This document shows positions 27,271 to 36,000 of a stretch of DNA of 64,000 nt, one piece after another; position 1 is the stretch's first letter, and every line of letters begins with the position of its first letter. The notes beneath the pieces were generated by a model. The model saw only the letters and a program-made list of their open reading frames with translations, did no database searches and was not told the DNA's origin. Location: positions 38,888 to 102,887 of the forward strand of contig JAGAKN010000004.1 in the NCBI GenBank assembly GCA_017625565.1. The letters run 5' to 3'. The DNA is from Clostridia bacterium (lineage in GTDB: Bacteria > Bacillota > Clostridia > Christensenellales > Borkfalkiaceae). The position numbers were made by a program, and so were the translations under genes.

Positions 27271-28368
27271 TTATTCTTGTTCTACTTCCGTTTCTTCTAC
27301 GGGAGTTTCGTCCACTTCCGCTACTACTTCTTCAGCAGGAGTTTCTTCTACTACTTCTTCAGCAGGAGTTTCTTCCACAACCACTTTCTTGGTTTTTTTG
27401 GAAGTCTTTTTCGCGCCTTGGTATGCGCCTGGACGAGCAGGTTTCTTATCCATCGCTTTCTTTACGGGCAAATAGAATGCCGGGGCGTAGATAAGACCGA
27501 TAATCGCCGATGCAAGTACCGCTACCAACGCGGACACCGCAAACCATCTCACCGCCGTCGTCGCTACAATTCCGACTACGAGAAGTGCGATCCCGAAGAA
27601 TACGGTCGTCAATACGATTTCATTTACCGCAATGCCTGCCGTCACGAGTTCTTCCGCCGAAAGACCTTCTTCGTTATTCTTGTTCGCGCGGATCTTATTA
27701 TACGTCATCAACGACATAACCGCCGAAAGCAACGCGCTACCGAAAATCACGTAGGTGACGGAAAGGGTGACGGGGATTCTCGTCAACACAATCAACGACG
27801 TCGTGAGCAACATCCCCAATAACGTACAGAGCGCAGTCAACGCGCCTATGTTGAGTTTATAACGAATGGACACGTATACGAACGCGAGTACCAACAATAC
27901 GACGCCTGCGATAATCCCACGGGCTACGTATTCGTCTGCGATCGCCGTTGCGAGTTCTTCATTGCCATACGTCACGTTAATGAACGTACCGTCCCAAACC
28001 CCACCGGTTTTGGTCTTTTCCGCAAATATTTCTTTTAAAACCTTATACGCTACTGCAATTTTTTCATCCTTTGCGTCTTTGTCGAACACGTAAACGATTT
28101 CACTTTCGTCGCCCGACATTTCGCCTTCCATAACGTATTCGATATCCAAGCCCTTGAATACCGTCGAACAATCCTCTTTCACGTCGTCCAACATCGTGCT
28201 GTATGCAAATTGGTTCATCGAAACCGTCACCGATTTCGTGTCTTCCATCGCTACGCTCTTGTTAAATCCAAAGAAGATACCGATGATCGTTGCCAACGCA
28301 AAAATCGCCGCCAGCACGATGGAAAGAAGAGTTGCTTTTTTCACCGTTTTACCAAGAATCTTACTCAT
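27271..28368 (-). CDS. secF: SecF-type protein translocase subunit, divergent
   Basis: 365 aa from ATG 28368, 9 nt after GGGAGG; ATG 28377 is too close to that site. Six predicted membrane spans with a periplasmic-side domain after the first, giving the SecF topology. Family-typical residues are missing: no DFTGG motif, the NDT position of TM4 reads AVMSL (Met218), and no Arg in the following VNEIVLTT segment. The C-terminal tail (about 325-365) is acidic with a tandem EETPAEEVV repeat. It overlaps secD. Assignment rests on order, topology and pairing with SecD; a role without proton coupling is an open question. Confidence 0.82.
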   Translation of the reverse strand: MSKILGKTVKKATLLSIVLAAIFALATIIGIFFGFNKSVAMEDTKSVTVSMNQFAYSTMLDDVKEDCSTVFKGLDIEYVMEGEMSGDESEIVYVFDKDAKDEKIAVAYKVLKEIFAEKTKTGGVWDGTFINVTYGNEELATAIADEYVARGIIAGVVLLVLAFVYVSIRYKLNIGALTALCTLLGMLLTTSLIVLTRIPVTLSVTYVIFGSALLSAVMSLMTYNKIRANKNNEEGLSAEELVTAGIAVNEIVLTTVFFGIALLVVGIVATTAVRWFAVSALVAVLASAIIGLIYAPAFYLPVKKAMDKKPARPGAYQGAKKTSKKTKKVVVEETPAEEVVEETPAEEVVAEVDETPVEETEVEQE

Positions 28369-29863
28369 CGTCGTCATCCTCCCTTACAAAACGGAAATAT
28401 TTAAATTTGTTTTTGCTTGCGGACAAGAATACGTAGTTGATCGCGCGTCCCCACAACAAGTTGCAGAACGCCGCCGCAACGACGCAGATAATCGCTTGCC
28501 AAGCAAAAGTTGCCAAACCTGCTACGCCGATTAACAACGAAATTGAAGCGAGCAAAAGCACTACGTAGATATCAATCATACCCCGAAGTGTCTTTTTATA
28601 GCCACCTTTCACGGACGATTCTACCGTTTTACCAAGATTGAATTCCGTCTTAATCGCGCGATATACGTGTGCGCTGAATACGTTGGTCAATACCAACCCG
28701 AACAAGAATACGAATACCGTACCAAAGCCAACTTCGAACATGCCGGGATTGATGAACGCAAAACACAAAGCCGTTGCGATGAAATACGTCAACGTCGTAT
28801 AAAGATTGACGACGCCGTATCTGCCCATACGCACGATCGCGAATACGATAAGCGCTACGATCACGATCGCTAATGCAATATACAAAAGCGTCAACGTGTT
28901 GCTACCGTAAACGGGTTCGTAAGCGCGGATATCACTACCTGTAATATCACGGAATTCGATATCGAACCCGCCGTTGTCTAACGCCGAATTCAATAAAATG
29001 CTCAACGTTTCTACGTAGCGGACTTCGGGATCGTTGGCAAGCGGATAATACACGTTATTGTTTTCGGTGATTTGATCCGCCGAAATTTGCAACACCGTAT
29101 CTTCCCCAACCTTTACGTCCAACGTCGTCGTAGAAGAACCGCCGTTTTGATCGGAGCTGGAGGTTTCGCTCTTGAACGATTTAATCATATCTTTGCCGAG
29201 CGACGTAAACTTGATGTGCAAGTACACGACTTCGTATTCCTTGTCAATAGAAATACTTCTAACAAGATCGCCGATTTCGTTGTCCTTCAATTCCGCAACG
29301 GTTTCACCGCCTTTTTCAAAGGTTAATTCACCCGTCAACGAAAACAAGGAAAGCGTTTGCGTAATGTATTGCGAAGCGTCTTGGTTCTTCGTGTTTTCTG
29401 ACGCGGGAAGTTGAATGCGGAGCGCGTAATCGTTTACGACGGACACCCGAAAATCCGAATAATCCTTTTTCTCATAGCGCGCGCAAATTTCTTTGGTCAC
29501 CGCTTTGAACGCTTCGTCGAATTCCGCCGTCACCGTACCGTCTTCCGAAACGATATTCGCGTCTTCGTCCGTGGAAAGGTACAAACCGCCTTCGTGACGA
29601 ACGTACGAAGCCTCGTATTCCGCTTTGTCTTCTGCCGTGGCGAGATTGTTTTCATATTCCGCTTCGGAAATTACCCCTTCGGGATAATAATACGCGTAAT
29701 ACCCACCGCCGAGATCTGCGTTAAAATCATACTGCTTAACGGCAGGGTTCCATTTCTTTACCGTATTGGGAATGGCAAAGCTCGGGAACGCCGTTATCGC
29801 GCCTAATACGATGATGACGACGGTCAACAAAACCATCAAAACCACCGATTTCTTTTTGCCCAT
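28361..29863 (-). CDS. secD: SecD-type protein translocase subunit, divergent
   Basis: 500 aa. TM1 (about 7-29), large external head domain (30-320) with the family's DLGGG motif at 50-54 and TGSDIRA at 308-314, then five spans between 324 and 480. The sequence GRYGVVNLYTTLTYFIATAL and the later NLGKTVESSVKGGYKKTL line up with SecD TM2-TM5, but the TM4 motif VDANVLI is replaced by LTNVFSA (392-398), so the proton-relay Asp is gone. Normally boosts Sec export using proton motive force. Good ribosome site AGGAGG at 7 nt. Confidence 0.85.
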   Translation of the reverse strand: MGKKKSVVLMVLLTVVIIVLGAITAFPSFAIPNTVKKWNPAVKQYDFNADLGGGYYAYYYPEGVISEAEYENNLATAEDKAEYEASYVRHEGGLYLSTDEDANIVSEDGTVTAEFDEAFKAVTKEICARYEKKDYSDFRVSVVNDYALRIQLPASENTKNQDASQYITQTLSLFSLTGELTFEKGGETVAELKDNEIGDLVRSISIDKEYEVVYLHIKFTSLGKDMIKSFKSETSSSDQNGGSSTTTLDVKVGEDTVLQISADQITENNNVYYPLANDPEVRYVETLSILLNSALDNGGFDIEFRDITGSDIRAYEPVYGSNTLTLLYIALAIVIVALIVFAIVRMGRYGVVNLYTTLTYFIATALCFAFINPGMFEVGFGTVFVFLFGLVLTNVFSAHVYRAIKTEFNLGKTVESSVKGGYKKTLRGMIDIYVVLLLASISLLIGVAGLATFAWQAIICVVAAAFCNLLWGRAINYVFLSASKNKFKYFRFVREDDDDE

Positions 29864-30003
29864 TGATAAGCCTCCTATCGTGTTTCGGATTTCCCCCGAA
29901 ACGAATGAATACTTTATTTATTATACCTTATTTTTTATTCTTTCGTCAAGCCATAACGGGGAATATAAGCAACTTTTTTGCATTTTTATCAAAATTTTCC
30001 CCA

Positions 30004-31329
30004 TTAACCGCGCAATTTTCTTTCCGCAAGAATATGCATTGCGCATTCCACCCGTTTTTTCATCATTGCGCAAGTCGTTTCGTACGGATCGTTGATGTCG
30101 CCGTTGAAATGATAATTGTTTGCGCTACAACCGCCAGAACAGATGAATTTCGCGAAACAATTTTCGCATTTCTTGCGCGTGAACAGGCAAGAATTTTTAA
30201 ACTGTTCGCGAATGTCAGGGCGCGTAATCCCCTCCGTCACGCTACCCATACGGAATTTTTCGTCGCCTGCAAACTGATGACAGGGATACAAATCGCCGTT
30301 CGGGACAACGGAGAAATATTCGTTTCCAGCCCCACAAGCGGATACGCGCTTGGAAAGACAAGGCCCGCCTTCCAAATCGATATTGAAATGGAAGAAATTA
30401 AAGCCCTTCCCTTCCGCCTGCCGTTTCAAATACGCGTCGCAAAGGTTCTCATATTCCTTTTCGATCGCAGGGAGATGCTCTTCGCGGATTTCCAAATCGG
30501 GAATTTCCGTGACTACCGGCTCCATAGAAATGGAGTCCACCCCTTGATCGGCAATAAAGAGTACGTCCTTTGCAAAATCGAGATTTTTCGCCGTGAACGT
30601 ACCGCGCACGTAATAACTCTTCTTACCACGCAAGGAAATAAACTTCTTGATCTTGTCGATAATCAAATCGAACGTGCCCTTGCCGTTGACCGTTTTACGG
30701 ATCGCGTCGTGCACTTCCTTTCTTCCGTCGAGCGATAACACGACGTTCTCCATTTCGTCGTTGAAAAATTGAATGACTTCGTCGTTTAAAAGCAACGCGT
30801 TCGTCGTCGTCGTAAACAGGAATTTTTTTCCTGCCTTCGCGCCTGCTTCTTTGGCGTAAGCGACCGTTTTCTTTAAGACGTCGAAATTCATCAACGGCTC
30901 TCCACCGAAGAAGTCCATTTCCAAAACTTTGCGCTTTCCGCTGTTTGCGATTAAGAAATCCACCGCGGATTTCGCCGTTTCAAACGACATACTCTCCCGT
31001 TTTGCGTGGTACGCGCCCTCGTCGGCGAAACAGTACTGACAACGGAAATTACAATCGTGGCAAATGTGGATACAAAGCGCCTTGATTTCGTCGCTCTTCA
31101 TCGGATAGCTTTTGACTTCTTCTTTCAACAGCAAACCCTGTTCTTTCAAATCGTTCACGTCTGAAAGAATTTCTCGGATTTGCTCGTCCGTGATATCGGA
31201 AATATCCACGGCTTGTCCTTCTTCCGTCGCCTGCAAATATCTTGCCGTCGCATCGTCGCATTCGTGTAAAGAACCGCTACCTACGTCGTATATATAATTT
31301 TTTTCTCTATAACGGAATATATGTATCAC
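30004..31329 (-). CDS. scfB: SCIFF maturase, radical SAM/SPASM thioether synthase
   Basis: 441 aa, starting at GTG 31329 with AAGGAG 5 nt upstream. An N-terminal peptide-binding region (about 1-75) leads to the radical SAM motif CNFRCQYC at 93-100, preceded by C90. Typical segments are DFFGGEPLMNFDVLK and SLDGRKEVHDAIR. C-terminal SPASM cysteines: GPCLSKRVSACGAGN, CENCFAKFICSGGCSANNYHF and TTCAMMKKRVECAM. It installs Cys-to-residue thioether bridges in the SCIFF precursor encoded just upstream (31430-31582). secD follows downstream. Confident because enzyme and precursor are adjacent. Confidence 0.94.
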   Translation of the reverse strand: MIHIFRYREKNYIYDVGSGSLHECDDATARYLQATEEGQAVDISDITDEQIREILSDVNDLKEQGLLLKEEVKSYPMKSDEIKALCIHICHDCNFRCQYCFADEGAYHAKRESMSFETAKSAVDFLIANSGKRKVLEMDFFGGEPLMNFDVLKKTVAYAKEAGAKAGKKFLFTTTTNALLLNDEVIQFFNDEMENVVLSLDGRKEVHDAIRKTVNGKGTFDLIIDKIKKFISLRGKKSYYVRGTFTAKNLDFAKDVLFIADQGVDSISMEPVVTEIPDLEIREEHLPAIEKEYENLCDAYLKRQAEGKGFNFFHFNIDLEGGPCLSKRVSACGAGNEYFSVVPNGDLYPCHQFAGDEKFRMGSVTEGITRPDIREQFKNSCLFTRKKCENCFAKFICSGGCSANNYHFNGDINDPYETTCAMMKKRVECAMHILAERKLRG

Positions 31330-31352
31330 GTTTACTCCTTACAATACTTGGC

Positions 31353-31387
31353 TAAAAACGGCGTATGGATACCGTACGCCGTTTTTA
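31353..31387 (-). terminator. Terminator/attenuator between SCIFF precursor and maturase genes
   Basis: Minus strand AAAAACGGCGTA / TACGCCGTTTTT around a 9-nt loop, with its U-tract in the correct direction. It lies after the precursor stop (31430) and before the maturase ribosome site. Partial termination would give more precursor than enzyme. Confidence 0.75.
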
Positions 31388-31429
31388 CGATCATTGTTTT
31401 GTTTTTTCTCGGCTTTCCCGAGCCTTTCA

Positions 31430-31582
31430 TTATTTACGTTCGATTTTTTCTTCGCGCGTAATTCTTTCGCAGGATTGATTGCCTACGGTGCAACTCGTTT
31501 TGCAAGCCGATTGACACGTACTTCTGCATTCGCCACAAGCCGTCGTTTTCTTTTCTGCGGGTTTCGCAATCGTTTTAATCAT
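31430..31582 (-). CDS. scfA: SCIFF ranthipeptide precursor (six Cys in forty-five)
   Basis: 50-aa peptide. The core reads ACGECRSTCQSACKTSC then TVGNQSCE, with cysteines at 16, 19, 23, 27, 31 and 38, the exact SCIFF pattern. The N-terminus (MIKTIAKPAEKKTTA) is the short leader; the tail is charged. AGGAGG lies 5 nt before ATG. The promoter is at 31623-31651. The product is a thioether-bridged peptide of broadly conserved but unclear function in Clostridia; a signalling or regulatory role has been proposed. Missed by length-filtered gene calling. Confidence 0.95.
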   Translation of the reverse strand: MIKTIAKPAEKKTTACGECRSTCQSACKTSCTVGNQSCERITREEKIERK

Positions 31583-31622
31583 AACGTCCTCCTAAAATAC
31601 TTGTTTGGATTTTCTTGTATTT

Positions 31623-31651
31623 ATTATAATACACTTTTCTTAAAAAAGCAA
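31623..31651 (-). promoter_or_regulatory. Promoter of the SCIFF operon
   Basis: Minus strand TTGCTT, 17 bp, TATAAT, about 40 bp before the SCIFF start. Confidence 0.6.
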
Positions 31652-31679
31652 GCACTTTACATTACGATTTTCACTTTTT

Positions 31680-32066
31680 CTACTTTACGTTGACGGCAAT
31701 AATCCCCCCGACCGCACCCGCGACGACGCTCAACAGTAATTCCGCAACGATAAACCCTGACAAAGAGAAATCTCCACCGAGCGCGGAAAAAGTCAAATAG
31801 GACAAAGCGAAGAACGCCAAACCGATCCCCCCGCCCTTTAACCAACCTTTTCCACCGCGCACAAACAACAAGCTCGCAACCACAACCGCGAACACTTTCA
31901 CCGTCTGGTTTACAATATACACCGTTTTCTCCGACAACGGTTTTGCGCGTAATACGTTCGCAAAAATAACGGCGGATAAGAAACAAAACGCCCACGCGAA
32001 CGCCACCCCTTTGATGATACGGAACGCTCCGTTTCCGTACGTACTTTCTTCTCGATGATTCCGCAT
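31680..32066 (-). CDS. TIGR04086-type membrane protein
   Basis: 128 aa from ATG 32066 (GGAGG 8 nt upstream); GTG at 32075 would add three residues. Four hydrophobic spans: about 16-36, 48-68, 77-97 and 102-124. This small membrane protein is a standard neighbour of yajC and SCIFF in Clostridia; function unknown. Assignment rests on topology, the C-terminal ELLLSVVAGAVGGIIAVN segment and gene order. Confidence 0.75.
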   Translation of the reverse strand: MRNHREESTYGNGAFRIIKGVAFAWAFCFLSAVIFANVLRAKPLSEKTVYIVNQTVKVFAVVVASLLFVRGGKGWLKGGGIGLAFFALSYLTFSALGGDFSLSGFIVAELLLSVVAGAVGGIIAVNVK

Positions 32067-32125
32067 AAAAAACACCTCCGCTTTATCCTATGCGAAGGTG
32101 TTCCTTTTTTAGAATTTACTTGTAA

Positions 32126-32572
32126 TTATTCTTCCGTTTTTTCTTCAGCGGACGTTTCTTCTTCGAAAACTTCTTGCGCGGGAGCAGGCCCTTTTTCCGC
32201 TTCCGTTTCAGGAGCAGGTTGCGTAGCAACGGGCGTAGCTTTTACCGCATCCGTTTGATAAACGGCTTGCTTGTCGAACTTCAAGTAAGATTTCCCGCTT
32301 GCTTCCGTACCCGTTTCCAAAACGAACGTGTTGTCGTCGCAAACTTCTACGACAATCCCACAAATCCCACCGATCGTCTTTACCTTGTTCCCCGGTTGAA
32401 TTGCGCTTAACGTTTCCATCACTTCTTGTTGCTTTTTCTTTTGCGAGCGTTTGCTGAATACCATAAATACAATGAGTACGAGCGCAAAGACGCCGATCAT
32501 AATCAACATCGAATAATCTTTTCCGCCACCGCTACTGCTGTCGCTAGAAGTGGTCAACAATTTCCATAACAT
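32126..32572 (-). CDS. yajC: YajC, Sec translocon accessory subunit
   Basis: 148 aa. Single membrane span (about 21-39) followed by basic RSQKKKQQEVMETLSAIQPGNKVKTIGGICGIVVEV, the YajC hallmark. The C-terminus after residue 105 is an acidic Ala/Pro/Glu-rich tail like that on SecF, making the protein longer than the usual 90-110 aa. Partner of SecD/SecF in the Sec holotranslocon, encoded nearby on the same strand. AAGGAG lies upstream of the ATG. Confidence 0.93.
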   Translation of the reverse strand: MLWKLLTTSSDSSSGGGKDYSMLIMIGVFALVLIVFMVFSKRSQKKKQQEVMETLSAIQPGNKVKTIGGICGIVVEVCDDNTFVLETGTEASGKSYLKFDKQAVYQTDAVKATPVATQPAPETEAEKGPAPAQEVFEEETSAEEKTEE

Positions 32573-32733
32573 AATTTTTTCTCCTTTTTACGCCCACGGG
32601 CGCGCTAAAATTTTTATAGTTCTATGATAGCCTTTTTCCTTTTTTTTTGCAAGCAATTTTTACAAGTTTTTCCGCTTTTTTTATTTTTCATTCGCTTTTC
32701 ACGAACTTTTTTCGAAAAAAAGAACAAAACTGC

Positions 32734-33891
<1,158 letters not shown>

Positions 33892-33899
33892 CTACGGGG

Positions 33900-33928
33900 A
33901 TTATAGCATATTTCTTTGAAAAACGCAA
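33900..33928 (-). promoter_or_regulatory. Promoter of tgt
   Basis: Minus strand TTGCGT, 17 bp, TATAAT. Confidence 0.6.
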
Positions 33929-33980
33929 GGCTTTATTCCCCCCGTCCGTAAAATCCTTCGACTTTTCCGTAAAGATACGA

Positions 33981-34010
33981 AACGCTCCGCGACTGCTATC
34001 GCGGAGCGTT
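33981..34010. terminator. Hairpin after ABC exporter operon
   Basis: AACGCTCCGCGA / TCGCGGAGCGTT (12 bp), loop CTGCTA, 11 bp past the stop at 34021. The minus-strand tail TTTCGTATCTTT is only moderately U-rich. Confidence 0.5.
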
Positions 34011-34020
34011 TTCCTATTCG

Positions 34021-36000
34021 TTATTCTAATTCGAATACGCCTGTATAAAGCTGGTAATACGTGCCTTTTTGCTCCAAAAGTTGTTCGTGCGTACCCCGTT
34101 CGATAATCCTGCCGTGATCGAGTACCATAATCGCGTCGGAATTGCGTACGGTAGACAATCTGTGCGCAATCACGAACACCGTTCTACCTTGCATAAGTTT
34201 TTGCATCCCGTCTTGCACCAACGCTTCGGTTCTAGTATCGATGGACGAAGTCGCTTCGTCCAAGATCATGACGGGCGCGTCGGCAACCGCCGCCCGCGCG
34301 ATCGACAACAACTGTCGTTGTCCTTGTGAAAGATTTGCACCGTTGTTCGTCAACAGCGTATCGTATCCGTCGGGCAAGCGCGTAATGAAATCGTCCGCAT
34401 TCGCAAGCTTTGCCGCCTGGATACATTCTTCATCCGTAGCGTCCAACCTGCCGTAGCGGATATTTTCCATAACCGTACCCGTAAACAAGTTAACGTCCTG
34501 CAAAACGATCCCGAGCGAACGCCGAAGATCGGATTTGCGGATTTTGTTGATATTGATCCCGTCATAGCGGATTTTTCCGTCCGCAATGTCGTAGAAACGA
34601 TTAATCAGGTTGGTAATCGTGGTTTTCCCTGCCCCCGTCGCGCCTACGAACGCGATTTGTTGCCCGGGTTTTGCGTACAAGGAAACGTCGGTGAGTACTT
34701 GCTTTTCAGGCACGTACCCAAAATCCACTTGATCCATGACGATATCCCCTTTGAGTTCGGTATACGTCGTCGTGTCGTCCGCCTTATGGTAATGTTTCCA
34801 AGCCCAAACGCCCGTGCGTTCCTGCGTTTCCGTCAAGTTGCCGTTTTCATCCTTTTTCGCATTGACGAGCGTCACGTAGCCTTCGTCTATCTCCGATTCT
34901 TCGTCCATGAGCGTGAATACCCGGCTTGCGCCCGCCAAGCCCATCGCGATCATCGAAATTTGTTGGGACATTTGATTGATGATTTGCGTAAAGTTTCTCG
35001 ACAACCCCAAAAACGCGATAATCGTACCGATCGAAAGCGTTTCTACGCCGTAGAAAATACTGCTAACCCCTACGTTTTTCGTTTCCAGCGTATACAGAAT
35101 TCCGCCGAAAATCGCAAGCAACACGTACGTGAAATTCCCGATATTGTTCAAAATCGGACCTAAGATATTCCCGAATTTATGCGCTCTTTGGCTGTCTTTA
35201 TATAACTTCTCGTTGAACTTGTCGAATTCTTCTTTCGCACGTTCTTCATAGGTAAAGACTTTGACGACCTTTTGCCCTTTCATCATCTCTTCCACGAACC
35301 CTTCTTCTTGCGCGAGCGACGTTTGTTGCGCGACCATATACTTCGCACTGTTTCCGCCGATCACCTTGACAACGATCGTCATTGCAAGCGTACAAACAAT
35401 TACCAGCCCAAACAACCAAAGGCTGTTCCAAAGCATAAACCCGATAGAAACAACCAACGTAATCGAACTGCTAAAGAGCGTGGGCAAACTCTGCCCGATC
35501 AACTGCCGAGTTGCGTCCGTATCGTTGGTGTACGCACTCATAATCTCCCCGTGCGCGTGCGTGTCAAAATACTTAATCGGCAAAGTTTGCATTTTCGCGA
35601 ACATTTCTTTCCGCAACTGGTACAACATCCCTTGCGTGACCGTCGCCATAATCCGATGCCAGAAAAACCCTGCGAGTACAACCGTTCCGTACACCCCTAC
35701 CATCGTAAAAATAATCCGAAACAACGTCTTGCTTACCGCGCCATAACCGTTAAGTAGCCCTGGCGTGATGACGTCGTCGATCAACGATTGTACGAACACC
35801 GACGAAACCAAACTCCCCAACGAGTTTATAAGGATACAAAGGAAGATAAAAAGCATTTTCCAACGGTAATGCTTAAAGAGCATTTTCAAAAGCCTACCCA
35901 GCGTACCCTTTTTAATCATTCCCTTGGGCACGGGCATTCCCCTACCGCGCATCGGACGCATCGCTCGGGGTTTTTGCGCATACGATTTTGCTTCTGCCAT
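34021..36000 (-). CDS. ABC exporter half-transporter with catalytic NBD
   Basis: 659 aa. Six-span exporter domain (about 45-370), then a nucleotide-binding domain. Walker A GATGAGKT, signature LSQGQRQ, and Walker B VMILDEATSSID with the catalytic Glu. A 50-residue insert (DENGNLTETQERTGVWAWKH) separates the domains, as in many clostridial MdlB/BmrD-type proteins. Its ATG overlaps the stop of the upstream ABC gene by 1 nt, so the two form a heterodimer. Substrate unknown; drugs or lipids are usual for the class. Confidence 0.92.
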   Translation of the reverse strand: MAEAKSYAQKPRAMRPMRGRGMPVPKGMIKKGTLGRLLKMLFKHYRWKMLFIFLCILINSLGSLVSSVFVQSLIDDVITPGLLNGYGAVSKTLFRIIFTMVGVYGTVVLAGFFWHRIMATVTQGMLYQLRKEMFAKMQTLPIKYFDTHAHGEIMSAYTNDTDATRQLIGQSLPTLFSSSITLVVSIGFMLWNSLWLFGLVIVCTLAMTIVVKVIGGNSAKYMVAQQTSLAQEEGFVEEMMKGQKVVKVFTYEERAKEEFDKFNEKLYKDSQRAHKFGNILGPILNNIGNFTYVLLAIFGGILYTLETKNVGVSSIFYGVETLSIGTIIAFLGLSRNFTQIINQMSQQISMIAMGLAGASRVFTLMDEESEIDEGYVTLVNAKKDENGNLTETQERTGVWAWKHYHKADDTTTYTELKGDIVMDQVDFGYVPEKQVLTDVSLYAKPGQQIAFVGATGAGKTTITNLINRFYDIADGKIRYDGININKIRKSDLRRSLGIVLQDVNLFTGTVMENIRYGRLDATDEECIQAAKLANADDFITRLPDGYDTLLTNNGANLSQGQRQLLSIARAAVADAPVMILDEATSSIDTRTEALVQDGMQKLMQGRTVFVIAHRLSTVRNSDAIMVLDHGRIIERGTHEQLLEQKGTYYQLYTGVFELE

